Assembly: GCA_004769085.1 (NCBI GenBank)
Contig: DUDS01000021.1
Span: forward strand, 1 to 64,000
Length of the DNA stretch: 64,000 nt
Origin: Candidatus Melainabacteria bacterium SSGW_16
Lineage (GTDB): Bacteria > Cyanobacteriota > Vampirovibrionia > 2-02-FULL-35-15
Reading direction: 5' to 3'
Within the stretch, counting starts at the first letter, position 1, and each line of letters opens with the position of its first letter. Of the stretch, positions 53,388-63,573 are shown piece after piece. A program made the translations under genes and the position numbers. The notes beneath the pieces were generated by a model that was not told where the DNA came from, made no database searches, and saw only the letters and a program-made list of their open reading frames with translations.

Positions 53388-54196
53388 CACTCTGCCTCTA
53401 ACAGCTTCTGCCTGTATTGTTCTTCTTCCATATTTCTTATAAAATTCACATCACTTACAGACAGATAATCAATCTCCCATTTTTTTAAATTTATAAGTTC
53501 GGCAACCTTGTTTGAATAAACATTTAATTCTGATATTGCAATTTTCTGTTTATTTGATAATTTATTTTTATCAAGTGCAGAATAAACTACATGATCAGGT
53601 GTTAAAAACCCTTCTAAACTGATACTTTTGTAAGAGTCTGGCGAGTATTTAAAATAACCGGAGAGAGTATTAATAACTTCACTATGTAATCCAGTACACC
53701 CATCTTTATTTGGCGCAGAAACAAAAATACCATGGTTCTTTAAAAATAAAACCAATGGTTTGTTTAAATCTATGTCATTTGCTTTTACAAAGTCATGGAT
53801 TTTCTTAAATAAATTTTTACCGGGATTTGCATAATCAATCCAGAAATAATTTTTCCCGTTAAAAAGCTCATAAAAAACTTTTTTACCCTCTTTCGCACAT
53901 ACAATCCCACCTACAACAATAGGGTGAGTGTGAATAATATATTTGCCAAGCAAAAAATGAATAGCAGTTTCTAATGATGGTCTCAAATTTGGATTAATTA
54001 GTGGTTTCATTGTTCCAATTTCAAGAGAAACATATCCATTCTCCAAAGTCACATCTTCCAAAAAGAAACCAGATGCCTTAACAAGCATTTCATTACTGGC
54101 TTTTACAGAACAATTACCTCCTCCTCCCTGCACAAAACCGGGGTGCTTTGCAGCATAAGCAGATAAGTCTACTAAGTCTTGAATTAGCCTGCTCAA
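53387..54196 (-). CDS. Class II aldolase/adducin family protein
   Basis: A 269-residue protein, TTG start at 54196, the only one fitting the family N-terminus ([20 protein letters not shown]). The phosphate-binding GGGGNCSVK and the zinc histidines in YIIHTHPIVVGGI are visible, with NHGIFV carrying the third His. Such enzymes cleave or form sugar phosphates, or act as epimerases. The operon setting between a kinase-like fusion and a double nucleotidyltransferase suggests it makes the phosphorylated carbon chain that is then activated. It overlaps the upstream gene by 4 bp and the downstream one by 1 bp. Confidence 0.87.
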   Translation of the reverse strand: MSRLIQDLVDLSAYAAKHPGFVQGGGGNCSVKASNEMLVKASGFFLEDVTLENGYVSLEIGTMKPLINPNLRPSLETAIHFLLGKYIIHTHPIVVGGIVCAKEGKKVFYELFNGKNYFWIDYANPGKNLFKKIHDFVKANDIDLNKPLVLFLKNHGIFVSAPNKDGCTGLHSEVINTLSGYFKYSPDSYKSISLEGFLTPDHVVYSALDKNKLSNKQKIAISELNVYSNKVAELINLKKWEIDYLSVSDVNFIRNMEEEQYRQKLLEAE

Positions 54197-56274
54197 ATCC
54201 TTTTTGCCTTCATTTTATTATTGTAAATCAAAAGAAAAATAAGCTGGGTTATTCCATCATAATTGCTCAGCCATCCTGGCGATGATACAAGGAGCTCATC
54301 AAAATTAAGACCCATGTCAAATGTAAGTGAGATTATCTCCTGATCTGATATCAAACCATTAATCTCAATTTCCTGATTTATAAGATTTTCAGAATGTTTG
54401 TGAGTAACTTCAAGTGTCCTTATTTTTGACAAGCTTGAAAGTAAATTTTCAAGATTTATACTATTATCCAGTTCATACTTTACCTTTATAGGTATATCAG
54501 CAGGTTTAAGATCATTAAGATCAATATCAGATAAAGGAATATACCTGATTATAAGATCAGCAAATTCCCTTTGTGGTTTAATATATTTTTCGCTGTCTTT
54601 TGTACGTGAATTTATCTGCTCAACAACTTTTTCTTTTCGATAACCTCTTTCTACCATATCTCTGCCAACTTTCCAGAACTGTCTGAGTCTTTCATCAGGA
54701 TCCATAAATATTTTTATATCAATCTGTTCTCTCATACTCTTCAGATAAAACGGATGAAGACCTATAAAGAAAACAAATTTGTTCGGCTCAACTGTCTGTG
54801 GATTTGTAAATCTCCCTGTATCGTGATTATAATGAACAAGTTCAATTTCTCTTTCTTCTTTAAGCGCAACTGCAGACTCAACTTCCTGATGAAGCTTATT
54901 ACTTGCAGGATCAAGATGAGTGTAAACCTTCCAGTTTTCATCTCCTCTCTCCCATTTATGGAAGTTATCTCCATAAACCGGCACACATGAGGTTTTACCT
55001 AAAAGCTTTTCAAATATTTCATATGTAGTATGCTTGCCTGAGCCGCTATCCCCACCTATACCTATTAAAAGAGGTTTTTCTTTTATCTTCAGTTCTTCAT
55101 TTCGCTTCACACCACTTTGATACATCCAGATTGCACTAAAACCAACCGAAGATAAAAGCAATGAAACAGCAAGATTATGAAATAAAACAGGATCAATAAA
55201 ATTACTTAAGTGGGTATAACTCTTTTCAAAAAAGAACGTGAAATAAAGGGCATAAATCAGGTTATAAAGAATAAAAGGCGCTCTTGAATGATCAACATTG
55301 TTAATATAAAAATAAATCAAAAATGGCAGTGACCATACAAACCAGCCAGGCATTGGAGTAACAAATATAACAAGACATGCAAAAACTACTCCGGCAAACA
55401 TCATGAGTATTTCTTTATTAAGTTTTTTATAAGAGGAGAATTTCATAAAGAGGAGAAATATAACTATAGGACAAACAACTATACTCAGAGTATTTGAAAC
55501 CGGAAGTGAAAATTGATAAATTCTTTGTTGTTCAACTGCCTTAAAAACCATTTGTATAAATGCTTTTGAGCTAATATAGGGAGAAATAAAAAGCAGATAT
55601 AAAGCTAAAAATGACAAGAGGTATAAAGTAAATTTCAAAACACTTGATCTTTGTTTATAAAGAAAAAGAAATATAAAAGGTGTAAAAATAAATATGTGTG
55701 TCTTTGTTGCTGCAGCAATGGCAAGAAAAATAATTGAAATATAGTATTTTCTGTTAAGTAAAAGGAGAATTGCATAAAGGAATATTGCTGTTGGAATCAG
55801 GTCAAGCTGACCATGTATATAGTTAATAAAAAATATAATCGGTGAACACCAGTAGGTATAAAGAACCATTTCCTTTTTTGTAGGAAAGATTTTTAGAAAC
55901 AGATTGAACATAAAAATATCAAAACCAAGAAGAGGGAGCCTCATTACAAACAAATCAATACCAGAAATAATATTCCAGTTACTTGCCATTAATTTATTAA
56001 ATACAATCACAGGAGATGTCATTATCCAGAGCATTACAGCAGGATAAGGAAACATTTTTAATTCATTTAATGAATAAAAGTAATCCCAGGGATTCTTAAA
56101 GCCGGACTGAACAAACCACTTTATAAAGGGGGTAAAGTATTCTGTCAGATAATGAGATGAAAAGAAAAATGAAAAAATAATTTTAAGTATCAATATTGAA
56201 ATAAATAGTTTTGAAAAAAATATTTCATTTGGTTTCTGCTCTCTAAATGAAGGGTTAATATTATTTCTCCTCAT
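54193..56274 (-). CDS. GT-C-like membrane protein fused to a uridine-kinase-like domain
   Basis: ATG at 56274 is preferred to an in-frame TTG 15 nt upstream. About 693 residues: 1 to about 395 polytopic (about ten helices; early loop [17 protein letters not shown], like PIG-M/GPI-mannosyltransferase-like proteins), then a cytosolic kinase-like domain. The P-loop [11 protein letters not shown] is at 407-417, where the Ser/Thr after Lys414 is His415. Downstream are [24 protein letters not shown] and [15 protein letters not shown], which fit the uridine kinase/phosphoribulokinase layout. The domain may phosphorylate a sugar or polyol at the membrane. The unusual His in the P-loop should be noted. 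It overlaps the flavoprotein gene by 14 bp. Confidence 0.78.
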   Translation of the reverse strand: MRRNNINPSFREQKPNEIFFSKLFISILILKIIFSFFFSSHYLTEYFTPFIKWFVQSGFKNPWDYFYSLNELKMFPYPAVMLWIMTSPVIVFNKLMASNWNIISGIDLFVMRLPLLGFDIFMFNLFLKIFPTKKEMVLYTYWCSPIIFFINYIHGQLDLIPTAIFLYAILLLLNRKYYISIIFLAIAAATKTHIFIFTPFIFLFLYKQRSSVLKFTLYLLSFLALYLLFISPYISSKAFIQMVFKAVEQQRIYQFSLPVSNTLSIVVCPIVIFLLFMKFSSYKKLNKEILMMFAGVVFACLVIFVTPMPGWFVWSLPFLIYFYINNVDHSRAPFILYNLIYALYFTFFFEKSYTHLSNFIDPVLFHNLAVSLLLSSVGFSAIWMYQSGVKRNEELKIKEKPLLIGIGGDSGSGKHTTYEIFEKLLGKTSCVPVYGDNFHKWERGDENWKVYTHLDPASNKLHQEVESAVALKEEREIELVHYNHDTGRFTNPQTVEPNKFVFFIGLHPFYLKSMREQIDIKIFMDPDERLRQFWKVGRDMVERGYRKEKVVEQINSRTKDSEKYIKPQREFADLIIRYIPLSDIDLNDLKPADIPIKVKYELDNSINLENLLSSLSKIRTLEVTHKHSENLINQEIEINGLISDQEIISLTFDMGLNFDELLVSSPGWLSNYDGITQLIFLLIYNNKMKAKRI

Positions 56275-57850
56275 GATATTCCATTTCAACGTTAACTGCC
56301 CATATATTGTCCTTTGACTTTATACCATTAATTATGTTTTCAACCGCTGTCATTGCAGTAAGCATTGAATGATCCTGATTATTATAGCGATGCATGCCAT
56401 TCCTACCAACTAAAAAGAGATTCTCAATTTTGTCAGTAAATTCACGTATAACATCAAACTGATCATAGGTACCAAAATATGCAGGATAAGTATTCTTTAG
56501 TCTTATCACAGTGCTATCCAATACATCGTTCTTTTCAATAATGTCAATTTTCACTAGTTCATCTATTGCAAATTTTGAAAACTGTTCATCAGTCATACTC
56601 CATAACTCATCTCCCACGTTACAAAAATACTCTAGTCCTATCCAGGCCGTATCAGGGTCTTTTACCATATACGGGCTCCAGTTATTAAAAATCTGAAGTC
56701 TGCCTAATTTTACGTCTCTTTCCTGAATATAAATCCAGTTATCAGGAACAATGTTATTTATTGTAGGAATATTTGTCTGATTTTTAATTTTTAATTTTTT
56801 TAGCAATAATCCTACAGTAATGAAATCTCTGTAAACAAGTCCATCAGAAATTTTGCTTACATTTTCAGGTACTTTATTTCCCATACAGTGAATAAGTTCT
56901 TTGACAGGCATTGTTGAAAAGAAGTAATCTCCTTGGACATCTTTAATTTCTCCTGTTTTTGTATCTTTTATCTTTACTTCTACAATATTATTTCTATCAA
57001 GTTTTAGTCCTATAACTTCATGGTGTAAAAATACTTCCCCACCTTTTTCCCTGATTATTCTTGTAGTTTCCTCCCACATCTGACCAGGACCAAGTTTGGG
57101 GTATAAAAATTTTTCTATCAGGCTAGTTTCTGTATCTTTCTGAGAAAGCGAAGAATCTTTCGAAGATATTGCTTTTAGGGCATGTAAAATTGCTTTTGTT
57201 ACTGACAGTCCTTTAATTCTCTGTGCTCCCCATTCAGGTTTTATCTTGTCACATGGGGTTCCCCAGACTTTTTCTGTATAGTCCTTAAAGAAGGTGAGAT
57301 AAAGCTCTCTGCCAAATCTGTTTATAAAAAAATCTTCAAGCGATTTTTCATGTTTAATAGGGAAAAATTTTATTTTTAAATAACTTAAACCAATCCTGAT
57401 CATTCTTATAAAACCAAGATTGTTTATCGTATTCATATTCAAGGAAACCGGGTAGTTAAAAAATTTCCTTAGAAAGAATATCCTTGAAAGTCTTTTTCTG
57501 ATTAACATTACTTTGTCATTTTTTTCCGGATCAGGTCCGTTTTTTGACATTGAAATGGTTTTCTTTTTATTCTGATATGTAAGTTCCGTTGTTAATTCAT
57601 CTCTGGCAGGCATTCCCTGTAAAGGCATAATATTTTGCCACCATTCCATAACTCTGTCTGATTTGGAAAAAAATCTGTGTCCACCCATATCTATTTTGTT
57701 ACCCTTGTAGTTAACTGTTTTTGCTATTCCACCAATATCACCACTGGCTTCAAAAATAATTGGTTTAATATCAGTTTTGTGTAAAAACTCATACGCTGCA
57801 GTTAGTCCTGCAGGGCCTGCACCAATAATAATTGCTGTTTTTTTACTCAT
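56261..57850 (-). CDS. FAD-dependent oxidoreductase, UDP-galactopyranose-mutase/amine-oxidase-like
   Basis: A 529-residue flavoprotein. [13 protein letters not shown] (residues 10-22) binds FAD, followed by [15 protein letters not shown] and [14 protein letters not shown]. These are the opening motifs of the protoporphyrinogen-oxidase/UDP-galactopyranose mutase-like group. The C-terminal [16 protein letters not shown] closes the FAD site. Members in glycan loci rearrange or oxidise nucleotide sugars. It is the first gene of the six-gene operon, 174 bp downstream of the oxygenase gene. The activity is not fixed by sequence. Confidence 0.85.
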   Translation of the reverse strand: MSKKTAIIIGAGPAGLTAAYEFLHKTDIKPIIFEASGDIGGIAKTVNYKGNKIDMGGHRFFSKSDRVMEWWQNIMPLQGMPARDELTTELTYQNKKKTISMSKNGPDPEKNDKVMLIRKRLSRIFFLRKFFNYPVSLNMNTINNLGFIRMIRIGLSYLKIKFFPIKHEKSLEDFFINRFGRELYLTFFKDYTEKVWGTPCDKIKPEWGAQRIKGLSVTKAILHALKAISSKDSSLSQKDTETSLIEKFLYPKLGPGQMWEETTRIIREKGGEVFLHHEVIGLKLDRNNIVEVKIKDTKTGEIKDVQGDYFFSTMPVKELIHCMGNKVPENVSKISDGLVYRDFITVGLLLKKLKIKNQTNIPTINNIVPDNWIYIQERDVKLGRLQIFNNWSPYMVKDPDTAWIGLEYFCNVGDELWSMTDEQFSKFAIDELVKIDIIEKNDVLDSTVIRLKNTYPAYFGTYDQFDVIREFTDKIENLFLVGRNGMHRYNNQDHSMLTAMTAVENIINGIKSKDNIWAVNVEMEYHEEK

Positions 57851-58024
57851 TATTTTAAATAAATGCTGTCACGATCCACTATAACCGGGAGGAGTATATT
57901 TGCCTCTAAAAATTTATTTCCCATTCTGCCATCAGCTTTTCCATAAAAAAGCTGTAAATTTGCAATAATTCACACAAATAAATAAGATTTACGACTAACC
58001 AGGCTAATAAAGATAATCCACAGT

Positions 58025-58879
58025 CTATTTCTTCTTTAGGGAAGATATTGTTTTTAGCACATTACTAACAAATCTGTCATCAAATTTAAATATTCGTTTG
58101 AACATATCATATGAGCTAAGTACCATTTTATCAAGGATTATCATACATCTTTTAAATAAATTGTCTGTTGGAATAGGTTTATAATTTGTTGAGTGTACTT
58201 TATGGACTGCTTCCTCCGTAAAATAATAAAGTGCTATTGATTTTCTTGTAATATCTTCCGGACAAGTTATAGGATGGGGATATCCATGGTGGGAATCTTC
58301 ATCTGTATTAAAAATAACTGCTCTGTTAAAAACCGGTGCAACTTTCTTTACACAACTTTTCATTTTTTTGTCCCATAGCTCCAGAGAACCACCGTAAGAT
58401 TCTTGCCAGTTTTTATTCAGGTAAACAAGTACATTAACTCTTCTTTTCCATTTTAAATTATGTGGGTGAGCTGTAAAATCCGCATGAATATTTAAAAATC
58501 CACCCCTTTTCGTCTGATGCAGTCCGCCACCTTCAAGCCCCCAGTCAGCATTTAAATCCTTAATACCTGTAAGTCTGCTTAAAAAATTTAAGAACTTTTC
58601 CGAATTCAACTCTTCAACTATTGCCTTTATTCCTAGTGGAAATGTTTCAATTTTATTTTTACCAAATTTGTTTTCATTATAGTGAACATAATTAATCCAT
58701 TCGCTTGAATCTAGTGAAGGGAATTCTTTCAGAGCAGTCTCAGCAGCTTCAGTGCTTAAAAAATTTTCAAGAACAATATGAGGATAAGGATCTGCAGATG
58801 AATATTTCCTGTTCAGATCAGCTAATTCCTTCTCCCAGTAGGAATAATCAAATATTCTTGTTAAGTAACTGGTACTCAT
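58025..58879 (-). CDS. 2OG-Fe(II) oxygenase
   Basis: A 284-residue enzyme with the prolyl-4-hydroxylase-type layout. The iron ligands are H132 and D134 in NIHADFTAHP, the distal His is H197 or H198 in DSHHGYPHP, and the 2-oxoglutarate Arg is in ITRKSIALYYF. It hydroxylates a small molecule or glycan/peptide side chain, using 2-oxoglutarate and O2. Its position between the six-gene operon and a large membrane protein suggests that it modifies a sugar of the surface glycan. Confidence 0.9.
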   Translation of the reverse strand: MSTSYLTRIFDYSYWEKELADLNRKYSSADPYPHIVLENFLSTEAAETALKEFPSLDSSEWINYVHYNENKFGKNKIETFPLGIKAIVEELNSEKFLNFLSRLTGIKDLNADWGLEGGGLHQTKRGGFLNIHADFTAHPHNLKWKRRVNVLVYLNKNWQESYGGSLELWDKKMKSCVKKVAPVFNRAVIFNTDEDSHHGYPHPITCPEDITRKSIALYYFTEEAVHKVHSTNYKPIPTDNLFKRCMIILDKMVLSSYDMFKRIFKFDDRFVSNVLKTISSLKKK

Positions 58880-58945
58880 ATGGAAATCATACCCTCAAAA
58901 GTACTGATTTTAACGGTTTTATTAACTGGAATGATTAGTCAACTT

Positions 58946-61081
58946 TTACTTATAAATAATTCTCATCCCTGCTCTTCTTGCTTCTATTATCTCACCTGTA
59001 AACTGTAGACCACATACACCACAATCAACCTGATTTTTACCTATAACAATTTGTTCGGGTTTTGTAGCATGAAATCCTGTAGGTCTGTCAAGCAGTGTCA
59101 TCCCATCCACTTTTACAATTACATTTCTACTTAAAGCACCTAAGTCAATACCAGGATAAAAAGAACCAAAACTCACCTCAATAATATATGCCCGATTTGG
59201 ATCTATTTGAAATATGTTGCTTGGAAAACCTTCTACACCCCAATGGTCATAGCATACCTGCCCTGTTGTAGCAGATAAATATTTTACATATATAGTATCC
59301 CCTGAGCCTGGTACACCGGTGGAAACAAGAGGTTCTGATTCACCGTGTCTTGGCTTAAATAAGACTTTTAAAGTCACAGGGCCTAAATATTTGTTTCCAT
59401 CGTCCCTTATTAAAGACCAATTTTTTCCATCAAACCAGAATAATGTTTCATCGCCATCAGGAGTCCATAGTTGTCCGGTTACAGGATATGATGGAAAAAC
59501 ATTTTTATCATCAAATCGCAAAACCTCAAGAACACCTGATTGTGATACTTTCTTAGAAGCAAAAATACTTATGTAATTATCTGCTTTTTTAAAGAAATTT
59601 CTGATTGGCGGTTTGGCATGCTCCGGAACAGACCAGTAGTTTAATTTAAATTTGAGCATAGTCATATTAGCAGTATAAATACTTAGTAATGCAAGAAGTA
59701 AAAATATTATCCTTACAGAGATTTTTAGTTTTCCTCCCTTTTTATCTGTCCAGTTAAAGAATTTAATTGCTGCAAATGAAAAAATTAGAAATGTTGGCAT
59801 AAGATCCGCTGTATATCTTCCTGTCATTGCCTGAAAGGAAAAGAAGAATAAATTAGAAATTACAAGGGCAAGAAAAAGGAAAATTCCTATTCCTCCATAT
59901 GCGCTAACTAATAAAAAAAGCCCAATAACAGAAGTAAAAAATAAAAATGGTGTGTGAATTATTGCCGGGTTGCCCGGTTCTATAACATCAAACCAGGTAT
60001 CTTTAAATTTAAAAATATTCCTGTAATCAAAAATTTCTATAAACGGAAATTTATCCGAAAAATGTTCTTTATGCGGGATTAGATGAAAAACTACTGAATG
60101 AGGGATCCGTGAATAATCCATAACCCCTTTTGTTGAAAGCCATAGCTGAAGCCTGCCTTTGTCAGCAATTGTTTTCTCGTAATAATGGTAGTCCATCATT
60201 ACAAATGGATTTCCCATTTTTTCATAATTTAACTTCACCTGGAAAAGAATACTTAAACCAGTAGGAATAATTAAAACAAGATAAGCCAGTAAGAGTCTTG
60301 AAACAGTAATATGAGTTTTCTTCCAGCCAAGCCAGTTTAAAACTGACTTGAGCACTTTGTTTTTAAAAAAATCACTTAAATTAGAAAGAAATAAAACAAA
60401 AATCAGTAAAAGTATGACAAGGAAAGGGAAAATACCAAAACTTGCACGGCTTAATAATGCAAAGCCAGAGCTTAATGACATAGCTAGCAAAAGCAGAAGG
60501 CCTATCCTGTCGGAAAACCAAAAATTAATAAATGCCCAGATAAAAACACATACATTTGCAAGTCCCCAGATTATTGCTTCATGATAAACATACGAAGATG
60601 TAAGCAGAATAACGTTATAAGAACCATAGGCAAAGACAAGAAAGAAGAGTATTGTATAAAAGTATCCTGCAACCCTCCGAAAAGCAAATGTACAGGAGAG
60701 CAGAATAACTATTGCCGCAATAAGATTTGATATCCTTGACCAGTCAGTATTATAGAATCTAGGGAATACACTAAAAATGCCCCTTACAAAGCCAGGGAAT
60801 GGCCCAAAATACATGTACCTTTTCCCGTTATGATAATATGTTTCCCCAAAATCAATTACTGCAGGGTCAAGATCAATTCTCCCTTTTAAGAGTTGATCCC
60901 ACGTGTTTACATAGTTTATCCCCATGTACTCTCTCGTGAATAGATTCATTTCACCATGGGTAACTATAAGTGTATAAAACCAGACAGTAAAAATACCTAC
61001 AAAAATAAAGAATAAAACTAAAATAGCTTTCTTAGGATTTAGCATCCTTAGCTTACGATCAAAATATGAATACCAGTCCAT
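58946..61081 (-). CDS. GT-C-like membrane protein with shared C-terminal beta domain
   Basis: A 711-residue protein. Residues 17 to about 505 are polytopic (about eleven helices) with an extracytoplasmic loop containing REYMGINYVNTWDQLLKG and YYHNGKRYMYFGPFPG. Residues 528-711 form the domain shared with the 315-residue membrane protein at 38857-39804 (GQLW, SEPLVSTGVPGSGDT, YVKYL, DHWGV, CGVCGLQFTGEI). It is about 67 bp downstream of nothing on its own strand, so it begins its own unit and leads into the oxygenase gene 66 bp after its stop. Probable transferase with an outer recognition domain. Confidence 0.75.
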   Translation of the reverse strand: MDWYSYFDRKLRMLNPKKAILVLFFIFVGIFTVWFYTLIVTHGEMNLFTREYMGINYVNTWDQLLKGRIDLDPAVIDFGETYYHNGKRYMYFGPFPGFVRGIFSVFPRFYNTDWSRISNLIAAIVILLSCTFAFRRVAGYFYTILFFLVFAYGSYNVILLTSSYVYHEAIIWGLANVCVFIWAFINFWFSDRIGLLLLLAMSLSSGFALLSRASFGIFPFLVILLLIFVLFLSNLSDFFKNKVLKSVLNWLGWKKTHITVSRLLLAYLVLIIPTGLSILFQVKLNYEKMGNPFVMMDYHYYEKTIADKGRLQLWLSTKGVMDYSRIPHSVVFHLIPHKEHFSDKFPFIEIFDYRNIFKFKDTWFDVIEPGNPAIIHTPFLFFTSVIGLFLLVSAYGGIGIFLFLALVISNLFFFSFQAMTGRYTADLMPTFLIFSFAAIKFFNWTDKKGGKLKISVRIIFLLLALLSIYTANMTMLKFKLNYWSVPEHAKPPIRNFFKKADNYISIFASKKVSQSGVLEVLRFDDKNVFPSYPVTGQLWTPDGDETLFWFDGKNWSLIRDDGNKYLGPVTLKVLFKPRHGESEPLVSTGVPGSGDTIYVKYLSATTGQVCYDHWGVEGFPSNIFQIDPNRAYIIEVSFGSFYPGIDLGALSRNVIVKVDGMTLLDRPTGFHATKPEQIVIGKNQVDCGVCGLQFTGEIIEARRAGMRIIYK

Positions 61082-61289
61082 TTCTAGCTAATTATATTTG
61101 ATTGTATTGAATTAAGTAAACACAAAAAATAGCTCCTACTTTATTTTATGAAAAATCATGACAGGAGATTTATCTTTAGGAACATATCAGTATTGGGGGA
61201 GTATTCATATTTGAACACTTTAACCATGAAAACTCGTCTTATAATAAAACCTGTGGGAGAATTTTACAGGAGAGGTTATTTTAAATCTT
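61082..61289. other. Divergent spacer between two membrane/enzyme genes
   Basis: 208 bp. GGAGAGG at 61269-61276 lies 13 nt before the ATG at 61290, a loose fit for a Shine-Dalgarno. An open frame of 60 codons crosses the spacer but runs into the next gene in another frame and looks spurious. Confidence 0.35.
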
Positions 61290-63044
61290 ATGAGACTGCT
61301 TGTAATTGGTGCATCCGGCTTAGTTGGTAGCACCATATGTGAAGAAGCAAAAAAATGTAATATTCCTGTTGAAGGTACATACAACACCTTTTACACCAAC
61401 GGGTTGCATAAGCTCGACTACAGTAAAAAAAACGAGGTTGTAAAAATTATAGAAGAACAGAAGCCTGAAATCATAATTTGCCCTGCAGGAATAACAAATG
61501 TTGACTGGATAGAACAAAATCCACAAAAAGCTTGGAAAACAAATATTGAAAATATCAGAACAATGCTTGAAACTGCTGCTGCTTACGAAATTCCTGTTGC
61601 ATTTTTCAGCACAGACTATATTTTTGATGGTAAAAACGGTCCATATTCTGAAAATGATCTTTCAAATCCACTTAATATTTACGGACAGCAAAAACTTGCT
61701 GCTGAATTAATGCTTAAATCATACATGCCTCAAAAACATTTCATTTTCAGGACTTCATATGTGTTTGGTTTTGAAAGACAGGAAAAAAATTATGTCTATA
61801 GTCTGACCAGATCACTTTATGAAGGTAAAGAAACAAAAGTAGCAAATGATATGTTTATTACCCCTACGTATGCACCTGATTTGGCAAAGTTTGTTTTAAA
61901 AATAATAGAAAAAAATAAATACGGCACGTATAACATATCTGGAAGCAGCTATCTGCCTCGTTTTGAATTTGCCAGAATGATAGCAAATACTTTTAAATTT
62001 AATGAAAATCTTGTAGTTTCTTCAAAATTCCATGAGATGAAAGTTATTGCAGACAGGCCACTAAAAGGCGGGCTGAAAAATGAGAAGGCAATAAATACTA
62101 CTGGTTTCACCTTTACACCATTAGATCAATCACTAAAAGAAACCAAAAATCTTATGGAGAAAAATAGTCAGTTCCCTCCAAAACCATCTGTAGAAGAAAA
62201 ACAAATCACATCACTCAAGAGAGAAAAGGGAACAGATTCAAAAATTTGCATTTTTATTCCCTGTTTTAATGCAACTGTTACCCTGCCAAAAGTCCTCGAA
62301 AGAATACCTGCAAGCATTAAGGACAAAGTCCAGGAGATATTTATTGTAGACAACAACAGCGTTGATTATACTTATTTGCTTGCAGTTGGTTACAGAGAAC
62401 ATTCAGATATAAAAAATTTAAAGATCCTAAAAAATCTAAGCAATTTTGGTTACGGTGGCAGCCAAAAGCTTGCGTATTCTTATGCAATTAAACAAGGATA
62501 CGATATGGTGGTTATGCTTCATGGTGATGCACAATATGCCCCTGAAAAGCTTCCTGTAATGATTGAAGCAATGGAAAAAGACAAATCAATTGATTTACTG
62601 TTCGGTTCAAGGATGACAGGGGATCCGCTTAAGGGGGGAATGCCTCTTCACAGATATCTGGGTAATATCGCACTAACATTCATTCAGAACCTGCTTCTTG
62701 GAACCCATATTAGTGAATTTCACTCAGGGTACAGAATATTCAGAACAAGGGCGTTAAAAGAAGTTCCATTTCATCTCTGCAACAATGATTATCACTTTGA
62801 TACTGAAATTATAATTTTATTTATAAAAAATAAATTTAAAATAAGAGAAGTACCAATTGATACCCATTATGGCGATGAAAAATGCTATGTAAATATATGG
62901 AAATATGGTCTTCGTGTCCTGCTTACAACTTTTTGCTTTTTCCTAAATCAGAAAGGAATCAGAAAATATGAACTTTACAAAGACGGGCTTAAAGCAGACA
63001 CTGACAAAATTCTAAAAGAACTAAAGACAGAGATTATTCCTTAA
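61290..63044 (+). CDS. Fusion of RmlD-like reductase and GT2
   Basis: A 584-residue protein. Residues 1 to about 285: RmlD-like extended SDR, with GASGLVG at 7-13, FSTDYIFDGKNGPYSE, YGQQK as the catalytic Tyr-Lys, and RTSYVFG. This reduces a 4-keto nucleotide sugar to a deoxysugar. Residues about 317-560: GT2 with ICIFIPCFNATVTL, VDNNSVDYT, HGDAQYAPE and SGYRIF, of the undecaprenyl-phosphate type. The fusion would couple sugar synthesis to transfer. The stop lies inside the end of the convergent RmlC-like gene (11 bp overlap). Confident on both domains; substrates unknown. Confidence 0.88.
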   Translation: MRLLVIGASGLVGSTICEEAKKCNIPVEGTYNTFYTNGLHKLDYSKKNEVVKIIEEQKPEIIICPAGITNVDWIEQNPQKAWKTNIENIRTMLETAAAYEIPVAFFSTDYIFDGKNGPYSENDLSNPLNIYGQQKLAAELMLKSYMPQKHFIFRTSYVFGFERQEKNYVYSLTRSLYEGKETKVANDMFITPTYAPDLAKFVLKIIEKNKYGTYNISGSSYLPRFEFARMIANTFKFNENLVVSSKFHEMKVIADRPLKGGLKNEKAINTTGFTFTPLDQSLKETKNLMEKNSQFPPKPSVEEKQITSLKREKGTDSKICIFIPCFNATVTLPKVLERIPASIKDKVQEIFIVDNNSVDYTYLLAVGYREHSDIKNLKILKNLSNFGYGGSQKLAYSYAIKQGYDMVVMLHGDAQYAPEKLPVMIEAMEKDKSIDLLFGSRMTGDPLKGGMPLHRYLGNIALTFIQNLLLGTHISEFHSGYRIFRTRALKEVPFHLCNNDYHFDTEIIILFIKNKFKIREVPIDTHYGDEKCYVNIWKYGLRVLLTTFCFFLNQKGIRKYELYKDGLKADTDKILKELKTEIIP

Positions 63045-63573
63045 AACTAGAGAAATTCTTGTCTTTTTCTGAAATAATAATTTCACTTTCATTCATATTT
63101 GGCCATTTCACACCAAAAACAGGATCATTCCATCTTATTCCTGTATAGCTTTTTGGGTTATAAAACTGGGAAATGAAATAAAGAATCTCAGTATTGTCCT
63201 CTAGTGTCTGATACCCATGAGCAAAGCCTTCAGGTATATAAATCATTTTTTGGGTTTTTTCTGTAATCTCTATACCAAACCATTTTTTATAAGTTGGTGA
63301 ACCAGGACGCAAATCAACTATTACATCATAAATTGCACCTTTTATACATAAAATTAATTTTGCCTCTTCATGTGGGGGAAGCTGATAATGCATTCCACGA
63401 AGTGTCCATTTTTTCTTACTTAAAGCAATACTTGACTGTGCAAGGTTTGGATTTAATCCATGTGCTTTCAGTTCATTCTGGCACCATACACGTGCAAAAA
63501 ACCCTCTCTCATCTGTATTAGGCTCCTGCTCAATTACAAACGCGCCTTTTAAACTTGTTTCAGTAAATTTCAT
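63034..63573 (-). CDS. dTDP-4-dehydrorhamnose 3,5-epimerase-like protein (RmlC family)
   Basis: A 179-residue cupin. Catalytic His is in LRGMHYQ, the Tyr in ILYFISQFYNP, and the nucleotide-binding region is RGFFARVWCQNEL. It epimerises a 4-keto-6-deoxy nucleotide sugar at C3 and/or C5. It overlaps the CDP-glucose dehydratase gene by 4 bp, so its substrate here is more likely a CDP-linked 4-keto sugar than dTDP-linked. The convergent neighbour encodes a RmlD-like reductase that could finish the same pathway. Confidence 0.93.
   Translation of the reverse strand: MKFTETSLKGAFVIEQEPNTDERGFFARVWCQNELKAHGLNPNLAQSSIALSKKKWTLRGMHYQLPPHEEAKLILCIKGAIYDVIVDLRPGSPTYKKWFGIEITEKTQKMIYIPEGFAHGYQTLEDNTEILYFISQFYNPKSYTGIRWNDPVFGVKWPNMNESEIIISEKDKNFSSFKE

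Noticed and set aside
61148-61330. Open frame of 60 codons on the plus strand before the RmlD/GT2 fusion
   Set aside because: It runs into the real gene in another frame, has no ribosome binding site and no family resemblance.
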